Origin: Microbacterium protaetiae
GTDB lineage: Bacteria; Actinomycetota; Actinomycetes; Actinomycetales; Microbacteriaceae
DNA length: 64,000 nt
Assembly: GCF_004135285.1 (NCBI RefSeq)
Contig: NZ_CP035494.1
Location: forward strand, 1,488,001 to 1,552,000
Reading direction: 5' to 3'
Of the stretch, positions 1 to 8,882 are shown piece by piece. The notes under the pieces are model-generated. The model ran no database searches, had not been told where the DNA came from, and saw nothing but the letters and a program-made list of their open reading frames with translations. How positions within the stretch are numbered: the stretch's first letter is position 1; every line of letters begins with the position of its first letter. The position numbers and the translations under genes are program-made.

Positions 1-2286
1 CGGCGCGATGCCGCTCGAGCCGAACGTTGCGCTGGTCAGCGTGAGCTTGTGGATGCCGCCCCAGGTCCACTGCTCGGGATTCGAGCCCTCGAGCTCGGCC
101 AGGCGGTGGTATGCGTCGGTCGCGGCCTTGACGAGCATCTGCTGCTGGCTGGTCACTGAGATCTGGTCGTTGGTCCACCAGCTCGAGTCGGGGTCGTCGA
201 GCAGATTGTCGGCGACGAGGAACAGCCGGCTCTGGCTGCCAGTGGGCGCCGGATGCTCGCGGCGGGTGAAGAGGTCCTGGGCCAGCTCGTCCCACACCAC
301 GTTCGCGTAGGCTGCCGCGGCCGAATCGACGGCGTTCTGGCCGTCCCACAGGTCGAACAGGTCGAGGGCCGACTGCACCTGCGTGTCGTCGACGGTGATG
401 TCCTTGTACGCGGTGATGAGCTTCTTGCCGATCCAGAAGTCGGTGTCGGACTGAATGTCGCGCATGTCCTGCACCGTGAGCTTGTGGTCGGCCGAGGCTC
501 GCTGGATGAGGTCGGTGATGCGCGCGGCGCGCCAGCCGTAGTCCCAGTCGTTGGTGAGGAAGTACGGATAGTCGTCGCCCGTGATCGCGTTGTTGGCCGT
601 GACGATGTACCCGTCGTCGGGGTTGTACAACACCGGCAGCTTCGCGAACGGAATGAAGCCCTTCCAGTCGTAATCCGAGTCCCAGCCCGGCTGTGGCATC
701 GACCCGTCGCCGGCACCGCGAATCGGCAGCTTGCCGGGTGCCTGGTATCCGATGTTGCCGTTGACGTCGGCGTAGATGAGGTTCTGCGCCGGCACGTCGA
801 ACTGCTCGGCCGCGGCGCGGAATCCGGCGAAGTCCTGCGCCTGGTCGAGAGTGAAGATGGCCTCGGCGGTCGTTCCCGGAGTCAGTGCCGTCCACTTCAG
901 CGCGACGGCGGTATCGCCGTCGGGCATGCTGCTCGGCTCGGTGACCTTGCCATCCGATCCGGTGACCGGATGCTGCGCGATGGCGGCATCGTCGTCGTTG
1001 ACGCTGGAGATGATCGGGCCGTTGTTGGTCGACCGGATCTCGAGGTCGACGTCTTTTCCGCCGGCGACCTTGATGGTCTCGTGCGAGATCTTCAGGGGCA
1101 CGAGCTTGCCGTCTCGCCAGTAGTCATCGCCCTGGACGCGCTCGAGGTACAGGTCGGTCACGTCGGTGGTCAGGTTGGTGAACCCCCACGCGATGCTCGT
1201 GTTGTGGCCGATGACCACGCCCGGAACGCCGGAGAAGCCGAAACCGGCGACGTCGAACGGGCAGGCCGCCGACACCTTCGCGCACCGCAGACCGATCTGA
1301 TGCCAGATGCTGGGCATGGCGGCGCCCAAGTGCGGATCGTTGCTCAGCAGCGGCATCCCACTCTCGGTCAGATCACCCGATACCACCCAGGAGTTCGAGC
1401 CTACGCCCTCGCCGACCTGCCCGATGAGCGCGCTGGCAGCCTCGACGACATTGTCGACCTGCTGCCACTGCAGCGATGCCGGGGCGGTCGAGCCCGCCTC
1501 GACGTCGGGGGTCTTCGCGTCCGGGGCATCCGTGGACAGCTCCGGCACGATGACCGGGTTCTGATCGAACGGGTAGGCGGGGTAGAGGTCGGCGATCTGC
1601 TCCTGCGTGTAGCCGGCGCCAGCCAGCAGAGCGCGGTCGGTCTCGTCGCCGAGGTTCGCGCGCAGATCCCAGGCCATCGCCTTCAGCCACGCGAGCGAGT
1701 CGGCGATCGTCCACTTCTCGATCGTGTAGTCGGGGTTCTGCAGCCCCAGCACGGCGTACTCCAGCGAGACTGCGGCGCCGTGGTGGTCGGAGAGATAGGC
1801 GTTCACCCCGTCGGCGTAGGCCTGATAGTAGGCCTTCGCGTCATCCGAGAGCAGGTCGACCTCTTGCTCGGCGACCTTGCGCCAGCCCAGCGTGCGCAAG
1901 AACGTGTCGGTGGGCAGCTGCGAGGCTCCGAACAGCTCTGAGAGCCGGCCGCTGGTCACGTGCCGGCGAAAGTCCATCTCCCAGAAGCGATCCTGCGCGT
2001 GCACGTAGCCCTGCGCGAAGAAGAGGTCGTGGGAATCGTCGGCGGTGATGGTCGGGATGCCGCGATCATCGCGCTGCACCGTGACCTTGTCGTTGAGCCC
2101 CGAGGTCGTGATGGTGCCCTCGAGCGTCGGGAACGAGCGCTGGATCGTGAAGACGACGAACCCTGCGGCGACGACGGCGATCACGACGAGTCCGGCGAGG
2201 ACGCTGAACGCGGTGATGCCGATCTTTCGGCCGAGGGGCATCTTGGCCTTGGTACGGGTGGCGGGTGCGGGGCGGGCTGCTGACAC
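1..2286 (-). CDS. penicillin acylase family protein (C-terminus off the left edge)
   Basis: N-terminal-nucleophile amidohydrolase related to penicillin G/V acylases and acyl-homoserine-lactone acylases; 762 codons are visible and the C-terminus lies outside the window. A membrane or signal segment covers about residues 22-45, so the enzyme is probably exported or anchored outside the membrane. The alpha-subunit region contains the FFAQGYVHAQDRFWEMD block typical of the family. The autocatalytic site reads GSNSWVVSG, with predicted nucleophile Ser297 becoming the N-terminus of the beta subunit. GTG at 2286 is the first start after an in-frame TAG; ATG at 2241 is an alternative. The true substrate (beta-lactam, acyl amide or lactone signal) cannot be read from sequence. 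Confidence 0.9.
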   Translation of the reverse strand, partial: MSAARPAPATRTKAKMPLGRKIGITAFSVLAGLVVIAVVAAGFVVFTIQRSFPTLEGTITTSGLNDKVTVQRDDRGIPTITADDSHDLFFAQGYVHAQDRFWEMDFRRHVTSGRLSELFGASQLPTDTFLRTLGWRKVAEQEVDLLSDDAKAYYQAYADGVNAYLSDHHGAAVSLEYAVLGLQNPDYTIEKWTIADSLAWLKAMAWDLRANLGDETDRALLAGAGYTQEQIADLYPAYPFDQNPVIVPELSTDAPDAKTPDVEAGSTAPASLQWQQVDNVVEAASALIGQVGEGVGSNSWVVSGDLTESGMPLLSNDPHLGAAMPSIWHQIGLRCAKVSAACPFDVAGFGFSGVPGVVIGHNTSIAWGFTNLTTDVTDLYLERVQGDDYWRDGKLVPLKISHETIKVAGGKDVDLEIRSTNNGPIISSVNDDDAAIAQHPVTGSDGKVTEPSSMPDGDTAVALKWTALTPGTTAEAIFTLDQAQDFAGFRAAAEQFDVPAQNLIYADVNGNIGYQAPGKLPIRGAGDGSMPQPGWDSDYDWKGFIPFAKLPVLYNPDDGYIVTANNAITGDDYPYFLTNDWDYGWRAARITDLIQRASADHKLTVQDMRDIQSDTDFWIGKKLITAYKDITVDDTQVQSALDLFDLWDGQNAVDSAAAAYANVVWDELAQDLFTRREHPAPTGSQSRLFLVADNLLDDPDSSWWTNDQISVTSQQQMLVKAATDAYHRLAELEGSNPEQWTWGGIHKLTLTSATFGSSGIAP

Positions 2287-2412
2287 GGCTGGACTCTTCG
2301 TCGTCGAGGTCTACGGAAGCGCCCACCGTTCGGGTACGCGGGCGTCCTGGCATCGTATCGCCCGGGCACGGGGAACCCCGAACCCTGTTCGGAATCCGCG
2401 TGGCGGCGCCGC

Positions 2413-4338
2413 CTACCCGATCAGGCTCGGCTGCAGGTCGCGCAGCGTGCGGCGGTGCGTCATGCGCGTGACGCCCAGCGCCGCTACCGCGAGCGAACCC
2501 ACCAGCCACAGCGCGAGCACCCCCAGATCGGCACCGGCACGGGCGAGGTCGCCGCCGTACATCAGCTGCCGCATCGCGTCGACGACATAGCCCATCGGCA
2601 GCACGTGGTGCAGGGCCGCCAGCGGCGCCGGCAGTGTCTGCCAGGGGAACGTGCCCCCGGCAGTCACCAGCTGCAGCACCATGATCACCAGACCCAGGAA
2701 CTGTCCGACCGAGCCCAGCCACACGTTCAGCGCCAGAATGATCGCCGTGTAGGTGAACGATGCCGCGACCATGACGCCGAGCGTGCCCCACGGGTTCGCA
2801 AAGCCGAATCCGAGCGCGAGCGCCAGCACGCCGAACAGCCCGATCATCTGCACCCCACCCAGCACGGCCGGGGTCAGCCATCCGGCGATGGTCACCCTGA
2901 TCGGCTTGCGCAGCGCGGTGACCGCGCGCTTGGAGATCGGCTTGACGATAAGGAACAGCGCATAGATGCCGATCCATCCGGCCAGCGCCGCGAAGAACGG
3001 CGCCAGGCCTGCGCCGTAGTCCTCGGCCGAGGCCACCTTGCCCGACTCGATCTCGACGGGGTCGGCGATGGTCTTGGCCTGCGCGGTGCGCAGCTGTGTC
3101 GTGGATGCCGGGATCTGGTCGACTCCGTCGCTCAGGCCGTCGCGCAGCTGTGCCGCACCGTCGGTGAGGGTGCCCAAGCCTTTCTGCAACGCTGTCGCGC
3201 CATCGCGCAGCTGTGTCGACCCGGTCACCGCCGCGTCGGTGCCGTCGGCGACCTGGTCGGCGCCCGACGACAGCGTGGCCGCGCCCGAGGTCAGGTCGGC
3301 GGCACCGTCGGCGACCTGCGCCGCGCCCGCCGACACCTGATCGGCGCCCGAGGCGAGCTGATCGATCTTGCCGACGGCATCCTGCACCTTCGCATCGCCG
3401 TCGCGCAGCTTGTCGGCAACCGGATCCAGCTTTGCCAGGACCGCGTCGATCTGGCTCTGGTCGAGTCCCTGCTCGGTCAGCAGGTCGGCGATGTCGCTGC
3501 GCGCGTCGGGCAGCGCGTCGGTGACGGTCTGCACGGCGCTGCCCGCGGCATCCGCGTACTCGGCGATCTGCCGTGTGCCGTCGGCCACCTGCGCCGCACC
3601 GTCGGCGACATGCGTTGCGCCTGTCGAGAGGGTGGCCGCGCCGTCTGTCAGCTGGGAGGCCCCGTCGGCGACCTGGTGTGCGCCGGTGGAGAGCTTCTGC
3701 GCGCCGGCCGAGAGCTGCGCTGCGCCGTCACGCAGTTCGCCGGCGCCGTCGTGCGCAGACTGCGCTCCGTCGGTCAGCTGCGCCGCGCCGTCGGCAGCGG
3801 TGACGAGGCTGCCGCGGATGTCGGAAAGTGCCGTGAGCATGCGGCCGGCCGCTTCGCGCCCGACCAGCTGTGCGACCGACGCGCGGATCTTCTCCACGGC
3901 CTGGTCGCCGATCGTCGAGGCGAGGTAGTTGTTGGCGTCGTTCGTCTCGAGTTCGATCGTGGCCTGCCGGGGCTGGTCGGTGGAGACGCTGGTGAGGGCG
4001 TCGGAGAAGTCCTTCGGGATCGTGACGGTGAAGTCGACCTCGCCATGGTGCAGGGCGTCGGCTGCTTCGTCGGTCGTCATGCGCTGCCAGTCAAACGCCT
4101 TGCCCTCGATCAACTCGTCGGCGATCTGGTCGCCGTAGTTCACCTCGCCCTGGCCTTCGTCGGCGACGACGAGCGCGACGGGAACCTCGCTGAACTGCCC
4201 GTAGGGGTCCTGGTTTGCCCACAGGTAGAGCCCCCCGTACAGGATCGGCACCGCCAGCAGCGCGATCAGGGCGAGGATGCCCATCTTCGTGGAGGTCAGC
4301 CGCCGCAGTTCGGCGGTGATCATCGCGGGGATCTTCAC
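2413..4338 (-). CDS. YhgE/Pip domain membrane protein
   Basis: Polytopic membrane protein of 641 residues in the YhgE/Pip (phage infection protein-like) family, related to ABC-2-type export permeases. One N-terminal membrane segment (ALIALLAVPILYGGLYL) is followed by a long extracytoplasmic domain containing many DGAAQL/DGA-type heptad-like repeats, then about five C-terminal membrane segments. GTG at 4338 was chosen because GAGGAGG lies a few bases upstream; the same reading frame stays open to 4719 but that extension is Pro/Arg-rich shadow sequence. It is the last gene of a TetR / ABC-like / YhgE operon. Family members are linked to efflux or membrane-stress phenotypes; the exported substrate here is unknown. 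Confidence 0.88.
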   Translation of the reverse strand: MKIPAMITAELRRLTSTKMGILALIALLAVPILYGGLYLWANQDPYGQFSEVPVALVVADEGQGEVNYGDQIADELIEGKAFDWQRMTTDEAADALHHGEVDFTVTIPKDFSDALTSVSTDQPRQATIELETNDANNYLASTIGDQAVEKIRASVAQLVGREAAGRMLTALSDIRGSLVTAADGAAQLTDGAQSAHDGAGELRDGAAQLSAGAQKLSTGAHQVADGASQLTDGAATLSTGATHVADGAAQVADGTRQIAEYADAAGSAVQTVTDALPDARSDIADLLTEQGLDQSQIDAVLAKLDPVADKLRDGDAKVQDAVGKIDQLASGADQVSAGAAQVADGAADLTSGAATLSSGADQVADGTDAAVTGSTQLRDGATALQKGLGTLTDGAAQLRDGLSDGVDQIPASTTQLRTAQAKTIADPVEIESGKVASAEDYGAGLAPFFAALAGWIGIYALFLIVKPISKRAVTALRKPIRVTIAGWLTPAVLGGVQMIGLFGVLALALGFGFANPWGTLGVMVAASFTYTAIILALNVWLGSVGQFLGLVIMVLQLVTAGGTFPWQTLPAPLAALHHVLPMGYVVDAMRQLMYGGDLARAGADLGVLALWLVGSLAVAALGVTRMTHRRTLRDLQPSLIG

Positions 4339-5311
4339 CGCTCGTCCTCCTCGGGCTCGGGGCGGGGTCAGCATCGGGTGCGGCCTCGCCCGGCGCGGCC
4401 TCGCCCTCTGCGGCCTCGCCCGGCGCGGCCTCGCCCTCCTCCCGGTCGGTTCCATATGGAATTTGCGAAACCACATCAATTTCGCGGCGGTTTGATGTGG
4501 TTTCGGCAATTCCATATGGAATATCCGCACGTGCATCGGCACCGGCATCCGCATCCGCATCCGCGTCGGCGTCGGCGTCGGCATCTGCATCGGCAGGCGT
4601 GCCGGCACCGGCACCGGCATCAGCCGCGGCCTCGGCCGGCGGGGCGGATGCCGGCTCGGGGGAAGGTTCCGGCTGGACGCCGGGGGCGGGGGATGCCGCG
4701 GTTTCGCCGGATGCCGCATCCATCCCGTGTAGCACCATGGCCGAGGCCCGCCCGGCGATCACGAGCATGGCGTACCCGCGGGCGGCGAAGTCCTCGACGA
4801 TGCTCCACCACTCCCGCGGGTCGCCGCCGTGTCGGTCGGGCGAGACCAGCACGATCGCCTCGACGCGGGGGCGCAGCGCTGTCAGCTCGAGCAGCAACGA
4901 CACCCGCTCGCGCGGTCCGACGGCCGAGATCGGCATCCGTCCCATCCCGCCGAAGCCGTTGTCGTCGAGCCAGCGTCGGGCCGCGATCAGGTTCGATGGG
5001 CGCCCGGCGAACATCAGTTCTTCTTCGACGAGGCCGTACACCGTGACATCCGGCGCCGGATCGCACACCTCGGGCGCATCGACCAGAGCCGTGCGCGTGC
5101 GGATCGACCGCGCATCGGCGGCGCCGTCGAGCAGCACGGTGCCAGTGTCAGGCTTCATCCGCCCCGATGCGATGAGTCCGAGCACGGCGGGGCGCTGTTC
5201 GGTCTCGGCCTCGACGAGCACCGCCGTGCCGCTCTGAAACGCCGTCGTCGTCGCGTCGAGCGCCCGCGCGCGGGCCGGCCCCTTCGCGACATCCCGCAGT
5301 TCGATCTTCAT
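4091..5311 (-). CDS. ABC-ATPase-like protein without Walker A, low-complexity frameshifted tail
   Basis: The first 200 residues or so resemble an ABC transporter ATP-binding subunit (MKIELRDVAKG start, then GTVLLDG and a P-E-V-C-D segment), but the Walker A loop is absent: the place of GxxGxGK(S/T) is filled by VEAETEQRPAVLGL. Residues after about 210 are Ala/Pro/Glu-rich with an (Ala-Asp)n run and carry the 72-bp palindrome listed separately. The frame runs 248 nt into yhgE. One added base in the run ggggcgggg (4359-4367) would end the protein as PEEDER-stop, overlapping the yhgE GTG as GTGA, so the long tail probably reflects a one-base loss or an assembly error. ATG at 5311 overlaps the tetR stop (ATGA) and has a strong GGGGGAGAAGG ribosome site. 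Confidence 0.72.
   Translation of the reverse strand: MKIELRDVAKGPARARALDATTTAFQSGTAVLVEAETEQRPAVLGLIASGRMKPDTGTVLLDGAADARSIRTRTALVDAPEVCDPAPDVTVYGLVEEELMFAGRPSNLIAARRWLDDNGFGGMGRMPISAVGPRERVSLLLELTALRPRVEAIVLVSPDRHGGDPREWWSIVEDFAARGYAMLVIAGRASAMVLHGMDAASGETAASPAPGVQPEPSPEPASAPPAEAAADAGAGAGTPADADADADADADADADAGADARADIPYGIAETTSNRREIDVVSQIPYGTDREEGEAAPGEAAEGEAAPGEAAPDADPAPSPRRTSGEDPRDDHRRTAAADLHEDGHPRPDRAAGGADPVRGALPVGKPGPLRAVQRGSRRARRRRRRPGRGELRRPDRRRVDRGQGV
4450..4521. repeat. 72-bp near-perfect palindromic element
   Basis: Two 30-base arms (4450-4479 and 4492-4521) are inverted copies with two mismatches, separated by a 12-base loop. Each outer end is itself the palindrome TTCCATATGGAA, and the inner stem is GAAACCACATCAA paired with TTGATGTGGTTTC. 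It is clearly more AT-rich than the surrounding gene and lies in the low-complexity tail of the ABC-like gene, open in all relevant frames. This looks like an interspersed palindromic unit that landed in a tolerant coding region; whether it recurs in the genome cannot be seen here. Confidence 0.85.
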
Positions 5312-5913
5312 GCCTTCTCCCCCTCGATGATCAGATCATCGATCTGCTGCCATCCCAGGCCCGCCGCGCTGAGCACGGCGCGTTCGGCGAGATGGTGGCC
5401 GCGGGTCTGTGCCGGATCCAGATGAGTGATCACGCTGCGCGCGGCCTCTTCGACCAGCCGCACAGTGACGGCGGGCGGGATGTCGCGGCGCAGCACGTCG
5501 CGCTCGAAGCCGCGCTCGCAGATCTCCAGCAGCCGCACGCGCACCGGGGCGAGAGCTTGCGCCGTGAGGCGCGCGAGCTTGTCGTTCAGAGCCACCGCGA
5601 CCGCCGCGTGCACGTGCTGCGCCTCGCCCCACAGCCCGCGGGCCAGGTGTGCAAGCGCGCTGCGCGGATCGTCATCGGTCACCGACTGTGCGATCGCGTT
5701 GAAGCGTTCGGCGCCTTCGGCGATCACGGCGGTGATGAGGGCCCCCCGGTCCTCAAAGTGGCCGTAGAAAGCGCGACGTGACAGCCCGGCGGCCTTCGCG
5801 ATCGTGTCGATGGACGCGTGTGGGTCGTCAGCCAGAACGGTGACGGCCGCAACGAGGATGCCGGCCCTGTTCTGGGCGGCGTCCTTTCGACGCGGCGGAT
5901 GCGGTGTGCTCAC
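5308..5913 (-). CDS. TetR/AcrR family transcriptional regulator
   Basis: About 201 residues with an N-terminal TetR-type helix-turn-helix (SIDTIAKAAGLSRRAFYGHFEDRGALITAV) and a helical ligand-binding C-terminus. It most likely represses its own operon, in which it is followed with 4-nt overlaps by the ABC-like gene and then yhgE. The frame is open to an ATG at 5949, but that would place the start inside a palindromic operator pair at 5931-5971, so GTG at 5913 (after TATGGAG) is preferred. The inducer is unknown; in comparable TetR-YhgE operons it is usually a membrane-active or toxic compound. Confidence 0.85.
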   Translation of the reverse strand: MSTPHPPRRKDAAQNRAGILVAAVTVLADDPHASIDTIAKAAGLSRRAFYGHFEDRGALITAVIAEGAERFNAIAQSVTDDDPRSALAHLARGLWGEAQHVHAAVAVALNDKLARLTAQALAPVRVRLLEICERGFERDVLRRDIPPAVTVRLVEEAARSVITHLDPAQTRGHHLAERAVLSAAGLGWQQIDDLIIEGEKA

Positions 5914-5930
5914 TCCATAAGAATAGAACT

Positions 5931-5971
5931 TGCACATCGGTGTGCACAATTAACCTGCACAATGCTGTGCA
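5931..5971. promoter_or_regulatory. tandem palindromic operator upstream of tetR
   Basis: Two palindromes of identical format, TGCACA-N4-TGTGCA, lie at 5931-5946 and 5956-5971, with starts 25 bases apart. They sit 18 bases or more upstream of the preferred tetR start and overlap the likely promoter (minus strand TTGTGC, 18-base spacer, TATTCT). The arrangement fits autorepression by two TetR dimers; this is inference from position and symmetry. Confidence 0.65.
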
Positions 5972-6009
5972 AAGTCTCAGCCGATTGCCGCGCCGCCGCG
6001 GCGGCACCT

Positions 6010-6095
6010 GTTCGGTTCGCAGGATGGTTGGCGTGTCCCGGGCCGGTGGCCCGGCGTGTCGCCGGTCGGTGCGCAGATGTTCCTGCGAACCGAAC
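6010..6095. repeat. large inverted repeat between tetR and argG
   Basis: A 15-base arm GTTCGGTTCGCAGGA (6010-6024) is perfectly inverted at 6081-6095. The spacer contains a second GC-rich dyad, CCGGGCCGGTGGCCCGG. No ORF of credible composition covers it. It could form a cruciform or act as a terminator between the divergent tetR promoter and the end of argG. Confidence 0.7.
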
Positions 6096-6139
6096 ACGCC
6101 GGGGTGGATGCCGGAGCCGGGGTGGATGCCGGAGAGCGA

Positions 6140-6182
6140 GGGATGCCGCGCGCCGCGCGCCGCGCGCGCGCCGCGGCATCCC
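6140..6182 (-). terminator. putative argG terminator hairpin
   Basis: GGATGCCGCG (6141-6150) pairs with CGCGGCATCC (6172-6181) around a loop made only of CG/GC steps. It lies 7 bases past the argG stop codon on the argG strand. There is no T-run, which is common in high-GC actinobacteria. The same GGATGCC/GGCATCC word is frequent elsewhere in the window, so it may instead be an interspersed element. Confidence 0.5.
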
Positions 6183-6188
6183 GCACCG

Positions 6189-7652
<1,464 letters not shown>

Positions 7653-7782
7653 TCAGCCGCGTGACCGGCCGGGCACCGGCATCCACCACCCGGGGGCAAG
7701 CACCCGCATACCGTACCGCCCGCTTGTTAGCATCGAGCCACCGCGCCCCCGCGCGGCATCCGCCACCGGAACGGAACCGACG

Positions 7783-8226
7783 ATGACCGAAAACCCCGAA
7801 AGTATCCGTCCCGCCGGCGCCGACGGTGCGGCCGGCGGTCACAAGGCCGGCGGTCACAAGGCGCGCGGTATCGCCGAGATCGTGATCGGCGCTATCTATC
7901 TCGTGATCGGTCTGCTGTTTCTGCCCGCGGTCGCACCCAGCATCGATACGGCCTTCTTCGGCACTCTTGCGGTGGTCGGCGTGGTCGCGATCGCCGACGG
8001 CATCGGCACCGTGCGAGCGGCGGGCGCCGGATGGCGCAGGGCGCACGGGTTGCTCATCGCGCTGGGCATCGTCATCGCGGTGGCCGGCTCGCTGGTCGTC
8101 TTCTTCGGGAACATCCCCGAGCGGGCGGGCGTGGGGTTCGCGCTCGGCCTGATGCTGTGGGTGCTCGGCGCGATTCCACTGCTGATCGGCCTGCGCACGT
8201 GGCGCGAGCTGCGCCTGCGTCGGTAG
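7783..8226 (+). CDS. small four-helix membrane protein
   Basis: A 147-residue protein of unknown function. A hydrophilic start with a duplicated GGHKAGGHKA motif precedes about four membrane segments (IAEIVIGAIYLVIGLLFLPAV, FFGTLAVVGVVAIADGI, LLIALGIVIAVAGSLVVFF, VGFALGLMLWVLGAIPLLIGL) and a basic C-terminus, so the tail is probably cytoplasmic. ATG at 7783 follows GGAACCGACG. The 163-base gap to argG upstream must hold both divergent promoters. No catalytic motif was seen. Confidence 0.7.
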   Translation: MTENPESIRPAGADGAAGGHKAGGHKARGIAEIVIGAIYLVIGLLFLPAVAPSIDTAFFGTLAVVGVVAIADGIGTVRAAGAGWRRAHGLLIALGIVIAVAGSLVVFFGNIPERAGVGFALGLMLWVLGAIPLLIGLRTWRELRLRR

Positions 8227-8256
8227 GCCGGACGCGGGACCGAACGTTGGCGTCGC

Positions 8257-8643
8257 TCAGGCCGCTGAAGTGCCCAGTTCGTCGCGCAACTGCGTCAATC
8301 CTTCGGGCTCCACGTCGAAGCCCACGGGAGTGCCGGGATTGACGACCAACCCGTCGGTCGCCGGCATCGTCGACAGCAGCTGCTCGCCGGAGAACGTGAC
8401 GAGATACGGGGCGATCTCGTTTACCGCTTCGGCGGCGGCGGGCGAGGTGAACACCGCCAGCATGCGGTCGGCGCCCTTCTGGTAGTAGACCGGGCGCATC
8501 CCCGAGCGGTCTGCACCGGGATCGGCGCCACTGGGCACGTAGACCGTCGACGCGGCGAACACCCACATCACACTCTGCATCGTGAGCGCGCCCGTCGTCG
8601 CACGGCGCAAGGCGCGTTCCACCAGCGGCATATCACTCGCCAT
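8257..8643 (-). CDS. SseB-like family protein
   Basis: A 128-residue soluble protein resembling the N-terminal domain of SseB-type proteins: an early VERALRRATTG helix, then VYVP, an AVFTSP strand-turn and a C-terminal LVVNPGTPVGFDVEPEGL segment. It is the third gene of a minus-strand group: polymorphic toxin, 68-residue zinc-ribbon protein, this gene. Its ATG at 8643 lies inside the end of the zinc-ribbon gene, so the two are translationally coupled. The position makes it a candidate immunity or accessory protein for the toxin; that role is inference. Confidence 0.7.
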   Translation of the reverse strand: MASDMPLVERALRRATTGALTMQSVMWVFAASTVYVPSGADPGADRSGMRPVYYQKGADRMLAVFTSPAAAEAVNEIAPYLVTFSGEQLLSTMPATDGLVVNPGTPVGFDVEPEGLTQLRDELGTSAA

Positions 8644-8839
8644 CGAAAAGACTCCCTAGCTGTTCTCGGGCCCGGATCGGGGTGATCGGATGCATGGATC
8701 TGGCATCTGAGGTCCACCAGGTCCCGCAGACCTCACACCGATAGAAGAGCGCATTACCCGCGGTCGCAGCGACGAAGTGCGGCTCAGGCCCGCCGGTGTA
8801 GATGCCGTTGCGGCAGCGTTCGCATCCCAGTTCACTCAC
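8633..8839 (-). CDS. small CxxC zinc-ribbon protein
   Basis: A 68-residue protein with two Cys pairs, CERC near the start and CEVC in the middle (CEVCGTWW), arranged as a zinc ribbon. GTG at 8839 was chosen because GAGGA lies 7 bases upstream; the frame is open to 8932, but that part is Arg-rich and improbable. It lies 43 bases downstream of the toxin stop and overlaps the SseB-like gene by 11 bases. It could be the cognate immunity protein of the toxin or a regulator. The family was not recognised. Confidence 0.65.
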   Translation of the reverse strand: MSELGCERCRNGIYTGGPEPHFVAATAGNALFYRCEVCGTWWTSDARSMHPITPIRAREQLGSLFDGE

Positions 8840-8882
8840 GGAAACGTCCTCATGACGACCCACGAGCCGTCGACGAGCTTTG

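Noticed and set aside
253..1941. Long plus-strand ORF of 562 codons
   Set aside because: Arg/Val/Asp-rich composition without family motifs; it lies exactly antisense to the penicillin acylase gene, whose frame has clear family motifs.
2455..5046. Plus-strand ORF of 863 codons opposite yhgE
   Set aside because: Shadow of the repetitive, GC-rich yhgE and ABC-like genes; repeats make it long, but no domain is recognisable.
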